A DNA stretch of 64,000 bases from Fibrobacter sp. UWB16. GTDB lineage: Bacteria; Fibrobacterota; Fibrobacteria; Fibrobacterales; Fibrobacteraceae. Of this stretch, positions 16,155 through 25,193 are shown piece after piece (position 1 is the first letter of the stretch; each line of letters starts with the position of its first letter). The position numbers and the translations under genes are program-made. Below the pieces are notes generated by a model. It saw only the letters and a program-made list of their open reading frames with translations, was not told the origin of the DNA and searched no databases. The stretch lies in the NCBI RefSeq assembly GCF_900215325.1, contig NZ_OCMS01000001.1, positions 1,178,001 through 1,242,000 of the forward strand, given 5' to 3'.

Positions 16155-17474
16155 ATGAATATTGCTATTGTCGGTACCGGTTACGTTGGTCTTGTTAGCG
16201 GCACGTGCTTTGCCGAAATGGGTGTCAACGTGACTTGCGTTGATGTGAACCAGGCCAAGATCGAATCTCTCCAGAAGGGAGAAATCCCTATATACGAACC
16301 AGGTCTCGATGAAATGGTGCTCAGGAACCAGCGCGAAGGCCGCCTCAACTTCACGACCGATCTCGCAAGCGTTCTCGACAATGTCGAAATGGTATTCAGC
16401 GCCGTGGGTACGCCCCCCGACGAAGACGGTTCCGCCGACTTGCAGTATGTGCTCGCTGTGGCCCGCACGTTCGGCCAGAACATCAAGAAGTACACCGTTC
16501 TCGTGACCAAGTCTACAGTCCCTGTCGGCACAGCCAAGAAGGTCAAGGCAGCCATCCAGGAAGAACTCGACAAGCGTGGCGTGAACGTCCCGTTCGACGT
16601 GGCCAGCAACCCGGAATTTTTGAAAGAAGGCTCCGCCATTACGGACTTCATGAAACCGGACCGCGTTGTCGTGGGTGTCGAAAGCGAACAGGCCAAGGAA
16701 CTCATGACCCGCCTCTACCGCCCGATGATGCTCAACAACTTCCGCGTGATTTTCACGGACATCCCGAGCGCCGAAATGATCAAGTACGCCGCGAACTCCA
16801 TGCTCGCGACCCGCATCAGTTTCATGAACGACATCGCAAACCTTTGCGAACTCGTAGGCGCCGACGTGAACATGGTCCGTAAGGGCATCGGCAGTGACAC
16901 CCGTATCGGCTCAAAGTTCCTCTACCCGGGCTGCGGATACGGTGGAAGCTGCTTCCCGAAGGACGTGAAGGCACTCATCAAGACCGCCGAAAAGAACGGC
17001 TACAAGATGGGCGTTCTCAAGGCTGTCGAAGAAGTCAATGAATACCAGAAGACAGTCCTTTTCAACAAACTCGCAAAGCGTTTCGGCGGCGAAGCCAACC
17101 TCAAGGGCAAGACGATTGCCATGTGGGGCCTCGCCTTCAAGCCGGAAACGGACGACATGCGCGAAGCGACCGCACTCGTACTTATCGACAAGCTCACAAA
17201 GGCTGGCGCTATAGTTAGAGCCTATGACCCGGTTGCCATGAACGAATGCAAGCGCCGCGTGGGCGACATCGTCACCTACTGCAACGACATGTACGAAGCA
17301 TTGCTCGACGCAGACGCCCTCCTCCTCGTGACCGAATGGAAGCAGTTCCGCATGCCGAGCTTCGGCGTGATGAAGAAGTCGATGAAGAACGCCCTCATCA
17401 TCGACGGCCGTAACATCTACGACGCTAAGGAACTCGCCGACGCCGGTTTTGAATACAGCGCTATCGGTTGCTAA
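16155..17474 (+). CDS. ugd: UDP-glucose 6-dehydrogenase
   Basis: A 439-residue enzyme that oxidises UDP-glucose to UDP-glucuronate with two NAD+. It begins MNIAIVGTGYVGLVSG, the Rossmann GxGxxG. The family core YGGSCFPKD carries the catalytic Cys266, and the C-terminal domain has WGLAFKPETDDMREA. The frame is open upstream of 16155 but that part is not family-like; AAGGA just before the ATG supports this start. It is followed 9 bp later by the UDP-glucuronate 4-epimerase gene, so the pair makes UDP-GlcA and UDP-GalA for surface polysaccharide. High GC and regular codon use contrast with the glycosyltransferase run downstream. Confidence 0.96.
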   Translation: MNIAIVGTGYVGLVSGTCFAEMGVNVTCVDVNQAKIESLQKGEIPIYEPGLDEMVLRNQREGRLNFTTDLASVLDNVEMVFSAVGTPPDEDGSADLQYVLAVARTFGQNIKKYTVLVTKSTVPVGTAKKVKAAIQEELDKRGVNVPFDVASNPEFLKEGSAITDFMKPDRVVVGVESEQAKELMTRLYRPMMLNNFRVIFTDIPSAEMIKYAANSMLATRISFMNDIANLCELVGADVNMVRKGIGSDTRIGSKFLYPGCGYGGSCFPKDVKALIKTAEKNGYKMGVLKAVEEVNEYQKTVLFNKLAKRFGGEANLKGKTIAMWGLAFKPETDDMREATALVLIDKLTKAGAIVRAYDPVAMNECKRRVGDIVTYCNDMYEALLDADALLLVTEWKQFRMPSFGVMKKSMKNALIIDGRNIYDAKELADAGFEYSAIGC

Positions 17475-17483
17475 GGAATAGCC

Positions 17484-18572
17484 ATGCTTGATAAAAACGT
17501 TATTCTCAATGGAAAGGCCGTCCTTGTTACGGGTGCGGCAGGATTTATCGGTTGCAACCTCTGCAAGAAGTTGCTCAACGACTATAACTGCTCCGAACTC
17601 GTCGGGCTCGATTCCATCACAGACTACTACGACGTAAACATCAAGCACGAGCGTCTCAAGGAAATCGAGGCTCTCGCGACAACAACTGGCAAAAAGTGGA
17701 CATTTATCAAGGCGAACCTCGCCGACAAGGCTGCAATCGACAGCCTGTTCGAGAAGTACCACTTCGCCGTCGTCGTGAACCTCGCCGCCCAGGCAGGCGT
17801 CCGCTATTCCATCACAAACCCGGATGCCTACATCCAGAGCAACCTCATCGGATTCTACAACATCCTGGAAGCATGCCGCAAGGGCGCCGAAAAAGGCGAA
17901 GTCGAGCACCTCGTGTACGCGAGCTCCTCCAGCGTGTACGGCAGCAACAAGAAGATCCCGTACTCCACCGACGACAAAGTCGATAACCCGGTCTCGCTGT
18001 ATGCCGCCACCAAGAAGAGCAACGAGCTCATGGCGCACGCCTACAGCAAGCTCTACAACATTCCGAGCACGGGGCTGCGCTTCTTTACCGTTTACGGCCC
18101 CGCTGGCCGCCCTGACATGGCCTACTTCGGATTCACCAACAAGCTCAAGGCCGGCAAGACCATCCAGATTTTCAACTACGGCAAGTGCAAGCGCGACTTC
18201 ACGTTCGTCGATGACATTGTCGAAGGCGTCGTGCGCGTGATGCAGCACGCCCCCGAAAAGCAAAACGGCGAAGACGGCCTCCCCCTCCCGCCGTACAAGG
18301 TCTACAACATCGGCAACAACCACCCAGAAAACCTGCTCGACTTCGTGACGATTCTCCAAGAAGAGCTCGTCCGCGCGAAGGTTCTCCCCGCCGATTACGA
18401 CTTCGAGGCCCACAAGGAACTCGTGCCCATGCAGCCCGGTGACGTGCCCGTAACCTACGCAGACACGACCGCCCTGGAGAATGATTTCGGATTCAAGCCC
18501 GCAACACCTCTCCGCGAAGGTCTGAGAAAGTTTGCAGAGTGGTACGCAACGTATTACGGGAAGGGAGAGTAA
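17484..18572 (+). CDS. UDP-glucuronate 4-epimerase
   Basis: A 362-residue extended short-chain dehydrogenase. VTGAAGFIG gives the NAD-binding loop, YASSSSVYG the substrate serine region and SLYAATKKSNE the catalytic Tyr173-x3-Lys177. RFFTVYGPAGRPDMAYFGFT is the segment typical of the UDP-glucuronate 4-epimerase branch (CapI/LspL/GAE). Its position 9 bp behind ugd makes conversion of UDP-GlcA to UDP-GalA the natural reading. A related 4-epimerase acting on UDP-Glc is a less likely alternative. Confidence 0.9.
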   Translation: MLDKNVILNGKAVLVTGAAGFIGCNLCKKLLNDYNCSELVGLDSITDYYDVNIKHERLKEIEALATTTGKKWTFIKANLADKAAIDSLFEKYHFAVVVNLAAQAGVRYSITNPDAYIQSNLIGFYNILEACRKGAEKGEVEHLVYASSSSVYGSNKKIPYSTDDKVDNPVSLYAATKKSNELMAHAYSKLYNIPSTGLRFFTVYGPAGRPDMAYFGFTNKLKAGKTIQIFNYGKCKRDFTFVDDIVEGVVRVMQHAPEKQNGEDGLPLPPYKVYNIGNNHPENLLDFVTILQEELVRAKVLPADYDFEAHKELVPMQPGDVPVTYADTTALENDFGFKPATPLREGLRKFAEWYATYYGKGE

Positions 18573-18737
18573 CGGATATAGTAGCGGACAAACCGATAAT
18601 AAAATTGAATATCGCGGTAGCAAAAAGACCGTCGGTTACTATATTGTGTTACTAATAATAACCCGGAATGAGTGTAAACGATGAAAATTTCTAAGTTTAC
18701 AGTCTCGATTGAGATTTGACCTATTGGAATTTTGCAC
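18573..18737 (+). other. Structured leader before the glycosyltransferase run
   Basis: This 165-bp gap holds nested inverted repeats: ATATAGTA (18576-18583) with TACTATAT (18637-18644), ACCGATA (18592-18598) with TATCGCGGT (18610-18618, two-base bulge), and TGTAAAC (18673-18679) with GTTTACA (18695-18701). No run of T follows, so a plain terminator is unlikely. It could be an RNA leader that controls the following long operon. No clear promoter was seen. Confidence 0.45.
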
Positions 18738-19859
18738 GTGAAAAAAGTATTGCATATATCGAAGTACTACTATCCCTTTACAGGTGGCATAGAACAGGTC
18801 GCCAGAGACGCCGTTCGCGCCTTGCAGGGAAAATTCGAGCAAAAAATTCTTTGTTTTGAACACGACAATAGCGAAAACCAGAATGTCGTTGATGAAGTCG
18901 AAGTCATTCGCTGTAAATGCCAGTGCAAAATTTTTTCGCAATCCATTTCTCTAGAGATGGGTCGTAAGTTCAAGGACCTGCTGAAGACGTTCAAGCCGGA
19001 TTACATTGTATTCCATTATCCGAACCCCTTCTTTGCAAGCATTCTTTTAAGAAATATCCCCAAAGAAACCAAGCTGATCCTCTACTGGCATCTGGACATC
19101 ACCCGCCAAAAGATCCTTGGCAAAATTTTCCATCTGCAAAACCTGGCCCTACTTAAAAGGGCGGATAAAATTATTGCGACAAGCCCCAATTACATCGAGG
19201 GCAGCAAATACTTGTCACAATACAGATCTAAATGCCAAGTCATTCCGAACTGCATTGACGAGAACCGTCTTGCGAAGACACCCAAAGCAGTCGAACTTGC
19301 AGAAAAAATCAAGCAAGAGAACAAGGGCAAGACGATTTGCCTGTCTGTTGGACGACTCGTGCCATACAAGGGATACAGCGATCTCATAAAGTCCGCAAAG
19401 AAACTGGACGAAAACTTCGTTTTCTACATCATAGGCGATGGAGAAAAGAGAAAAGCCCTGTTAAGCCAAAGCAAAAACTGCCCTACGGTCAAGTTCCTAG
19501 GGAAACTCACAGACGACGAGCTTAAGGCATACTATTTGGCCGCCGACATTTTCTGCTTCCCGTCAATCACCAAGAACGAAGCATTCGGAATCGCTCTTGC
19601 CGAAGCCATGTACTTTGGTCTGCCCTCCATTACATACACAATTCCTGGAAGTGGCGTAAACTACGTGTCATTGAATGGCGAAACAGGACTGGAAGTGCCA
19701 AACAGAGATGTCGACGCATACGCAAATGCAGTCAAGGAACTTGCGGCTAACAAGAACAAGAGAAAGCAACTTGGAGATAAAGCATTTAACCGTGTTATAG
19801 ACAAATTTTTATACAAAGAATTTAAAAGCAATTTCGTTAATATAATGGAAATAAAATAG
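18738..19859 (+). CDS. Glycosyltransferase family 4
   Basis: A GT-B fold transferase of 373 residues. The N-terminus VLHISKYYYPFTGGIEQVAR is the usual acceptor-side opening of this family; the C-terminal half has SVGRLVPYKGYSDLI and the donor-binding E-x7-E pattern in NEAFGIALAEAM. I place the start at GTG 18738; a TTG two codons earlier (18732) is the alternative, and neither has a good ribosome site. First gene of the glycosyltransferase run; it probably adds a sugar to the lipid-linked repeat unit at the inner face of the membrane. Donor unknown. Confidence 0.88.
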   Translation: MKKVLHISKYYYPFTGGIEQVARDAVRALQGKFEQKILCFEHDNSENQNVVDEVEVIRCKCQCKIFSQSISLEMGRKFKDLLKTFKPDYIVFHYPNPFFASILLRNIPKETKLILYWHLDITRQKILGKIFHLQNLALLKRADKIIATSPNYIEGSKYLSQYRSKCQVIPNCIDENRLAKTPKAVELAEKIKQENKGKTICLSVGRLVPYKGYSDLIKSAKKLDENFVFYIIGDGEKRKALLSQSKNCPTVKFLGKLTDDELKAYYLAADIFCFPSITKNEAFGIALAEAMYFGLPSITYTIPGSGVNYVSLNGETGLEVPNRDVDAYANAVKELAANKNKRKQLGDKAFNRVIDKFLYKEFKSNFVNIMEIK

Positions 19860-19860
19860 G

Positions 19861-20913
19861 ATGACACGTTATTGTATTAACGGCACATTTCTTAGTGAAA
19901 AAAGAACGGGGATTTTTCGATTTGCAGAAGAAATAATCAAAGCCCTCGATTCTTTAGTAGGCGATAATCTTGATATAGTTTTAATAGTCCCCAAACACAC
20001 ATTAATTCCTTTTTCGCTCAAGAATATACGTATTCTTGAATATGGTTTTTTAAAGGGGATTCCATGGGAGCAAACTTTTTTCGCCTTCTACGCATTAATT
20101 CATAGAAGAATTCCCATCAACTTGTGTAATGTCACACCATTGTTGGTTCCAAGAGGATATTCAGTCATTCATGACATCAGTTACAAAGTTAACCCTCAGT
20201 ATTTTTCGCACTGGTACGGGTTGTTGTCAAGAAAGTGGCATTGTTTGAATTATTGGATCATAACACACTTTGCTAGACATATTTTCACAGTATCAGGCTA
20301 TTCAAAAAAAGAAATAGAAAAAATATATAAGACCAAACCAAGCCAAACTACAGTCATTCCCAATGGATGGCAACATATGCTTTATGTTGAGCCAGCCAAC
20401 GACGATGTTTTTTCAAAATACCAACTCGAAAAGAATAACTATTTTCTTAGTCTTTCAACCATTGCTCCAAACAAAAATTTAGGTTGGGTTCTACAAACCG
20501 CCAAAAATAATCCCCATCAAAATTTTGCCATAGCCGGATCATTAAATCCCACACGTTTTGGTTCAAATTTAAATCTAAATGAACTCCGCAATGTAAAGTT
20601 TTTGGGATACATCAGCGATAATGAATTTGTCTCTTTAGCAAAAAATAGCAAAGCATTCATTTTTCCCTCTTTCTACGAAGGCTTCGGTTTACCACCATTG
20701 GAAGCTATGGCCGTTGGAGCCAAAGTCATTGTATCAAACATTGAAGTTTTGAAAGACATTTTTGAAGATTCCGCACATTATATCGAGCCCCATATAACAA
20801 ATACCAACTTGAACGACATTTTAAGCAAAGACGTATCTTCCCCAAGCAACACACTAAAGAAATTCAATTGGATTGAAAGCGCTAGGAAAATGAAAGAATG
20901 CTTCCGTACTTGA
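19861..20913 (+). CDS. Glycosyltransferase family 4
   Basis: A 350-residue GT-B transferase. INGTFLSEKRTGIFRFAEEI at the N-terminus, LSTIAPNKNLGWVL for the nucleotide-sugar domain and YEGFGLPPLEAMAVG with the E-x7-E pattern are GT4 traits. It begins 1 bp after the previous stop and overlaps the polymerase gene by 16 bp, so the set is one operon. GC content drops from here, in line with horizontally exchanged polysaccharide genes. Confidence 0.88.
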   Translation: MTRYCINGTFLSEKRTGIFRFAEEIIKALDSLVGDNLDIVLIVPKHTLIPFSLKNIRILEYGFLKGIPWEQTFFAFYALIHRRIPINLCNVTPLLVPRGYSVIHDISYKVNPQYFSHWYGLLSRKWHCLNYWIITHFARHIFTVSGYSKKEIEKIYKTKPSQTTVIPNGWQHMLYVEPANDDVFSKYQLEKNNYFLSLSTIAPNKNLGWVLQTAKNNPHQNFAIAGSLNPTRFGSNLNLNELRNVKFLGYISDNEFVSLAKNSKAFIFPSFYEGFGLPPLEAMAVGAKVIVSNIEVLKDIFEDSAHYIEPHITNTNLNDILSKDVSSPSNTLKKFNWIESARKMKECFRT

Positions 20914-21989
20914 TAACCTTTACACTATCTCTGGTTGCATATAGCTTTGCTATTAGGTCTCTCAATCGAAGACTGCGTTTATTACTTATTGTTATTTCTA
21001 TTTTATTGCCAGCAACGCTAGCGGGCTTACACGATCCATCTTTGGGGCTGGACTGGTATGGCTATGGGATTGACATTTGGGAAATAGCAACGAACATACA
21101 CAGCTTTAATTCATTTTTGCAGTATTACCCGGCTATAGAACCTGGCTACAAGTTGCTGAATTATGCGATTTCATTCATATCATCAGATTATCACGTTTTC
21201 TTTTTCTTCCACCAACTTATATTAGCTTCAATCGCCGTATTTGTAGCTTATTTCAATAGGAATCATAAATATTCAGAAATAATACTGATTTTCTATTTTC
21301 TCTACATGTACAATACATCAATCAATATCATAAGACAATCATTGGCACTTATGATGTTTTTGTTGGCATACACACTGTGGGATTCACACTATCGGAAAAG
21401 CTCATATTCAATATTTGGCATTTCCCTATTTTTTCACACATCAGCCGTTTTCGCATTTCCGATATACATAGTATCAGCGTTCAAGCACGTCCTAAGAAAA
21501 TATCGAGTATTCATTATAACAGCAATTATTTGGACTGCTTACTACACAATAAATTCGTACACTTACATTCTTACCCAACTAATAGATTTGAATATTTTTT
21601 CTGGGCACTATATTGGGTATGCAGATCAAGTTGGAGAAGTTTCAATCCACAAAACCGATATTGCATTTCAAGCAGGAATTATAATACTGTTATTTTGCCT
21701 GCCCTCAAAAGCAAAAAACAAGGAAATATGTTTTCAGATATCTATATTGGCCTTAATGGCTATTACTCTAAATCTTTTTGGCAATATTACTGATATCGCA
21801 TTCCGAGTAGCACATTATTTTATTCTTCCCATTGCTATTCTTATGCCAAGAGTTTCACGTTCTCTCAAAGTCAACCAAATTGCGTGTATAATTTTTGCAA
21901 TTTTATTGGCATCAAGATTTCTATACTTCGTATTCTCTGGGGGCGCGGAAAATACCGTACCCTACAAATCGATGCTTTTAGGCATATAA
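20898..21989 (+). CDS. EpsG/Wzy-like polysaccharide polymerase
   Basis: A 363-residue membrane protein with about 10 hydrophobic segments. After the first two helices it has HDPSLGLDWYGYG and EPGYKLLNYAISF, the pattern of the EpsG family (D-x-x-x-Y ... EPGY). NIIRQSLALMMFLLAY is also typical. It likely joins lipid-linked repeat units on the outer face of the inner membrane. Overlap with the upstream GT4 gene shows coupled translation. Confidence 0.82.
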   Translation: MLPYLITFTLSLVAYSFAIRSLNRRLRLLLIVISILLPATLAGLHDPSLGLDWYGYGIDIWEIATNIHSFNSFLQYYPAIEPGYKLLNYAISFISSDYHVFFFFHQLILASIAVFVAYFNRNHKYSEIILIFYFLYMYNTSINIIRQSLALMMFLLAYTLWDSHYRKSSYSIFGISLFFHTSAVFAFPIYIVSAFKHVLRKYRVFIITAIIWTAYYTINSYTYILTQLIDLNIFSGHYIGYADQVGEVSIHKTDIAFQAGIIILLFCLPSKAKNKEICFQISILALMAITLNLFGNITDIAFRVAHYFILPIAILMPRVSRSLKVNQIACIIFAILLASRFLYFVFSGGAENTVPYKSMLLGI

Positions 21990-22022
21990 ATTCAAGCAAC
22001 ACTTCACATTGGGAATTGTTCT

Positions 22023-23006
22023 ATGTATAAAATTGTATATGTTCTAGTATGCTCAGACAAGGACTTATATTGCGAGCAATGCATATTGTCTATCATGAGT
22101 GTAAAAAAAAATTCCCCTGAATCGCCAATAACTCTATTAATTGATGATCTCACAAAAAATTGTATAGAACATCATACATCCAAAAAACAAATTTTCGAAC
22201 TTGTCGATGAACTTATTTCTGTTCCGCGTCCTCAAAATTTTTCAGGAATGGAAACTAGCCGTTACTTGAAAACCAAAATGAGAGAATTCGTCCAAGGAGA
22301 TTTTCTCTACATAGACAGTGACACCATCATATGTAGTCCGCTATACGAAATCGAAGACATAGCAATCGAACTTGGAGCAGTCCTTGATCAACATACAAGT
22401 CTTTCACAAAGCACCCATGCCATAATTTCAAAACAACACATAAAAAAGGTATCCTCATTAAATGAATTAGCCCAATATGAAAAATACTTTAATGGAGGAG
22501 TTCTATGGGTTCGCGACACAGAATCTAATCATAAGTTTTTTAACGACTGGCACAACAATTGGTTACATTCACGCTCCAAAGGAATTAAAACCGACATGCC
22601 AGCCCTAGCCTTAGCAAATTATCAAAATAATTTTTCCATACAAGAATTAGATGGTGTATGGAACTGTCAAATTTGGTTTGGAGCAAATTATCTACCCAAA
22701 GCAAAAATAATCCATTATTTCACTAGCATAGACACGTTCTCAGGAGGATACGGTGTATTCTCTGTTGATTTACCAAAAAAAATCAATTCAGGTGAAAAAT
22801 TAGACAAACACGATTGGGAATTAATTCAAAATGCCCGCAATGCATTCCCAACCCCAAATGCGATTATAGTAGGTTCCGATTACGAAATATACCGGTCTTC
22901 TCTATGTGGTGTTCTACGAGCTCTATACAGAAAAAAAAGACTATTTAATCTATTTGAGAAAATTCTTTATCTAATAAGAATACTACGAGCTAAATTCATT
23001 ATCTAA
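22023..23006 (+). CDS. GT8-like glycosyltransferase
   Basis: A 327-residue GT-A type protein. It begins YKIVYVLVCSDKDLYCEQCI and has a metal-binding DSD triad in FLYIDSDTIICSPL at about residues 96-109. KYFNGGVLWVRD and a late HYF segment correspond to the GT8 pattern of acceptor and metal-binding residues. The C-terminus is basic and aromatic and could rest on the membrane. Donor and acceptor are not predictable. Low GC like its neighbours. Confidence 0.75.
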   Translation: MYKIVYVLVCSDKDLYCEQCILSIMSVKKNSPESPITLLIDDLTKNCIEHHTSKKQIFELVDELISVPRPQNFSGMETSRYLKTKMREFVQGDFLYIDSDTIICSPLYEIEDIAIELGAVLDQHTSLSQSTHAIISKQHIKKVSSLNELAQYEKYFNGGVLWVRDTESNHKFFNDWHNNWLHSRSKGIKTDMPALALANYQNNFSIQELDGVWNCQIWFGANYLPKAKIIHYFTSIDTFSGGYGVFSVDLPKKINSGEKLDKHDWELIQNARNAFPTPNAIIVGSDYEIYRSSLCGVLRALYRKKRLFNLFEKILYLIRILRAKFII

Positions 23007-23050
23007 GCAATAAATCATTAAAATACCACTTTTACAAACTGATCAAGAAT

Positions 23051-23968
23051 ATGAAAATTACAACATTTATCAGAAAAGTTTATCGTCGTTTGCACCTATA
23101 TGGATGGTTTAACTTTTTACCAGACGCTCTAGACATAAAGCTTCTTTATTTAGCTCATATGGGTAAATTGCCCAATCTTAAAAAGCCACAAACTTTTAAT
23201 GAAAAATTGAACTGGCTCAAATTAAATGACCATAATCCGCTTTATACAACTTTGGTGGATAAATACGCTGTAAAAGAATGGGTCGCAAAAAAAATTGGAG
23301 AACAATATGTTATTCCAACTCTTGGCGTTTGGAATAATTTTGATGATATAGATTTCAGCAAACTGCCTAATCAATTTGTGTTAAAATGCACCCATGATTC
23401 TGCAGGGCTAATTATATGCAAAGACAAATCCCAGCTTGATAAAAAAAAGGTGCGAAATAAATTAAGTAAATGCTTAAAGCGAAATTTCTACTATATAGCT
23501 CGTGAGTGGCCTTACAAACACGTACCACCACGCATTATTGCCGAGCAATATATGGAAGACATCCAAGATGGCGAACTACGGGATTACAAATTTCACACAT
23601 TCAATGGTGAGCCCAAATTTATCCTAATCGCATCAAACCGCCACATAAAAGAAAAGAAACGATTTGATTATTTTGACATGGATTTCAATCATATCAATCT
23701 ACAAGATATAAGTACACCAAATTCAGCTATTAACTATCCTCATAAGCCAAAAAATTTTGAATTGATGAAGAAATTTTGCCGAATATTAGCAAAAGACATT
23801 CCCGCTGTTAGAGTCGATTTTTACGAAGTAAATGGTCAACTTTATTTTGGAGAAATGACATTCTTTGATGACGGCGGCTTTATGCAAGCAAAGCCCACAA
23901 CATGGGAAAAAGAATGGGGTGATTTAATAGACCTTTCCACAATCAAAAAAGATAATTCAGATTATTAA
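23051..23968 (+). CDS. TupA-like ATP-grasp protein
   Basis: A 305-residue protein of the TupA-like ATP-grasp family. Landmarks are TFNEKLNWLKLND, VDKYAVKEWVAKKIG, QFVLKCTHDSAG for ATP binding, ELRDYKFHTFNGEPKFI and VDFYEVNGQLYFGEMTFFDDGGF near the end. Family members occur in capsule and teichuronopeptide loci and are thought to form an amide link between an acid (for example uronate) and an amine. Upstream enzymes here supply glucuronate and galacturonate, so amidation of an uronic acid residue is a reasonable role. Confidence 0.85.
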   Translation: MKITTFIRKVYRRLHLYGWFNFLPDALDIKLLYLAHMGKLPNLKKPQTFNEKLNWLKLNDHNPLYTTLVDKYAVKEWVAKKIGEQYVIPTLGVWNNFDDIDFSKLPNQFVLKCTHDSAGLIICKDKSQLDKKKVRNKLSKCLKRNFYYIAREWPYKHVPPRIIAEQYMEDIQDGELRDYKFHTFNGEPKFILIASNRHIKEKKRFDYFDMDFNHINLQDISTPNSAINYPHKPKNFELMKKFCRILAKDIPAVRVDFYEVNGQLYFGEMTFFDDGGFMQAKPTTWEKEWGDLIDLSTIKKDNSDY

Positions 23969-23969
23969 T

Positions 23970-25139
23970 ATGAAAATCGTCATTTACGCATGGTCTTTAG
24001 ATAATGGCGGAGCAGAAAGAGTCGCATCATTGTGGGCAAACGGATTTGCTGAACAAGGACACAAAGTCAGCATAGTTCTAGACTCCTTATTCACACCTAT
24101 CAAATACAAGGTGTCCCCAAATGTCGCAATAATTCGACAATACCACCCCCAAAAAGCAATACCATCCAAACTGTTCAAATTCATTCTCAAAAAACATTTC
24201 CTAAGCAATTTACTAGAAAAAATTTGGTACCGAGTTCCTCAAAATATCAGAAAAATATTTCTTGCAAACACACTACAAAAAGAGAATCCTGATGTTATAA
24301 TAACCGTTTTGCCAGCATATTACAAAAGAATAAAAGATGCGTTAAACGCAATTGGCAAAAACACCCCAATTATTGTAACAGATCACAACCCTTACGAACG
24401 TCCTGAATACGCACCTTTATCCGTCGAACGGATAAAGGAAAAATTTACAGATAGTTACAATTATGATTTCTTGACAGTTTTAACAGAAGCAGACAAACTC
24501 GTTCTACAAAAAAGAATGGATTCGTCATTCATGAAGAAAGTTTACGTTCTTCCAAATCCACTAACATACACGCCACAAGTAAAGATTCCCCCAAAAGAAA
24601 AAACAATACTCGCAGCAGGAAGATTAGACGACTGGCATTACAAAGGATTTGATTTACTATTACAAGCATGGTCGAACATTCATCGTAGCTTTCCTGATTG
24701 GAAATTAAAAATAGCAGGCGGTAACGACAAATCGACTCTATTAAAAATTTGCAAAAAATTAAAAATAGAAGATAGAGTTGATTTTCTAGGTTTTGTTGAT
24801 ATAAAAAAGGAATACGAAAAAGCCGAGATATTTGTATTAAGTAGCCGATATGAAGGTTTCGGAATGGTCCTTACAGAAGCAATGAGCCAAGGTTGCGCAT
24901 GCATAGCCTGTGACTACAAAGGACGACAGCGAGAAATCATCGAAAACGACAATCAAGGCGTAATTTGCCCAACGGACAACGAAGAAGAAATAGCAAAAGC
25001 AATCTCTAACATTATCTCCAACCGCCAATATCGACAAAAGTTGCAAGAAAACGCAATTCTACGATCTAAATATTATGAGCTGCCCAATATTATGGCTCGC
25101 TGGAACGATATTTTTGAAAGAATGGGGTTGATTAATTAA
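23970..25139 (+). CDS. Glycosyltransferase family 4
   Basis: A 389-residue GT-B protein. SLDNGGAERVASLWANGFAE is the standard opening of GalNAc/Glc-type GT4 enzymes and SRYEGFGMVLTEAMSQG gives the E-x7-E motif. AAGRLDDWHYKGFDLLLQAW marks the second Rossmann domain. Only 1 bp separates it from the TupA-like gene. Confidence 0.9.
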   Translation: MKIVIYAWSLDNGGAERVASLWANGFAEQGHKVSIVLDSLFTPIKYKVSPNVAIIRQYHPQKAIPSKLFKFILKKHFLSNLLEKIWYRVPQNIRKIFLANTLQKENPDVIITVLPAYYKRIKDALNAIGKNTPIIVTDHNPYERPEYAPLSVERIKEKFTDSYNYDFLTVLTEADKLVLQKRMDSSFMKKVYVLPNPLTYTPQVKIPPKEKTILAAGRLDDWHYKGFDLLLQAWSNIHRSFPDWKLKIAGGNDKSTLLKICKKLKIEDRVDFLGFVDIKKEYEKAEIFVLSSRYEGFGMVLTEAMSQGCACIACDYKGRQREIIENDNQGVICPTDNEEEIAKAISNIISNRQYRQKLQENAILRSKYYELPNIMARWNDIFERMGLIN

Positions 25140-25193
25140 TAAAAACTATATTTAAACTTATTATAGATCCTCCCAAAACATCCATCATCAAAA

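Noticed and set aside
16911-18623. 570-codon frame antisense to ugd and the epimerase
   Set aside because: A side effect of GC-biased codon use in two well-identified genes.
18681-18719. 12-residue leader peptide ORF (MKISKFTVSIEI) before the glycosyltransferase gene
   Set aside because: No ribosome site and no run of a regulatory amino acid; the overlap with an inverted repeat explains the region better.
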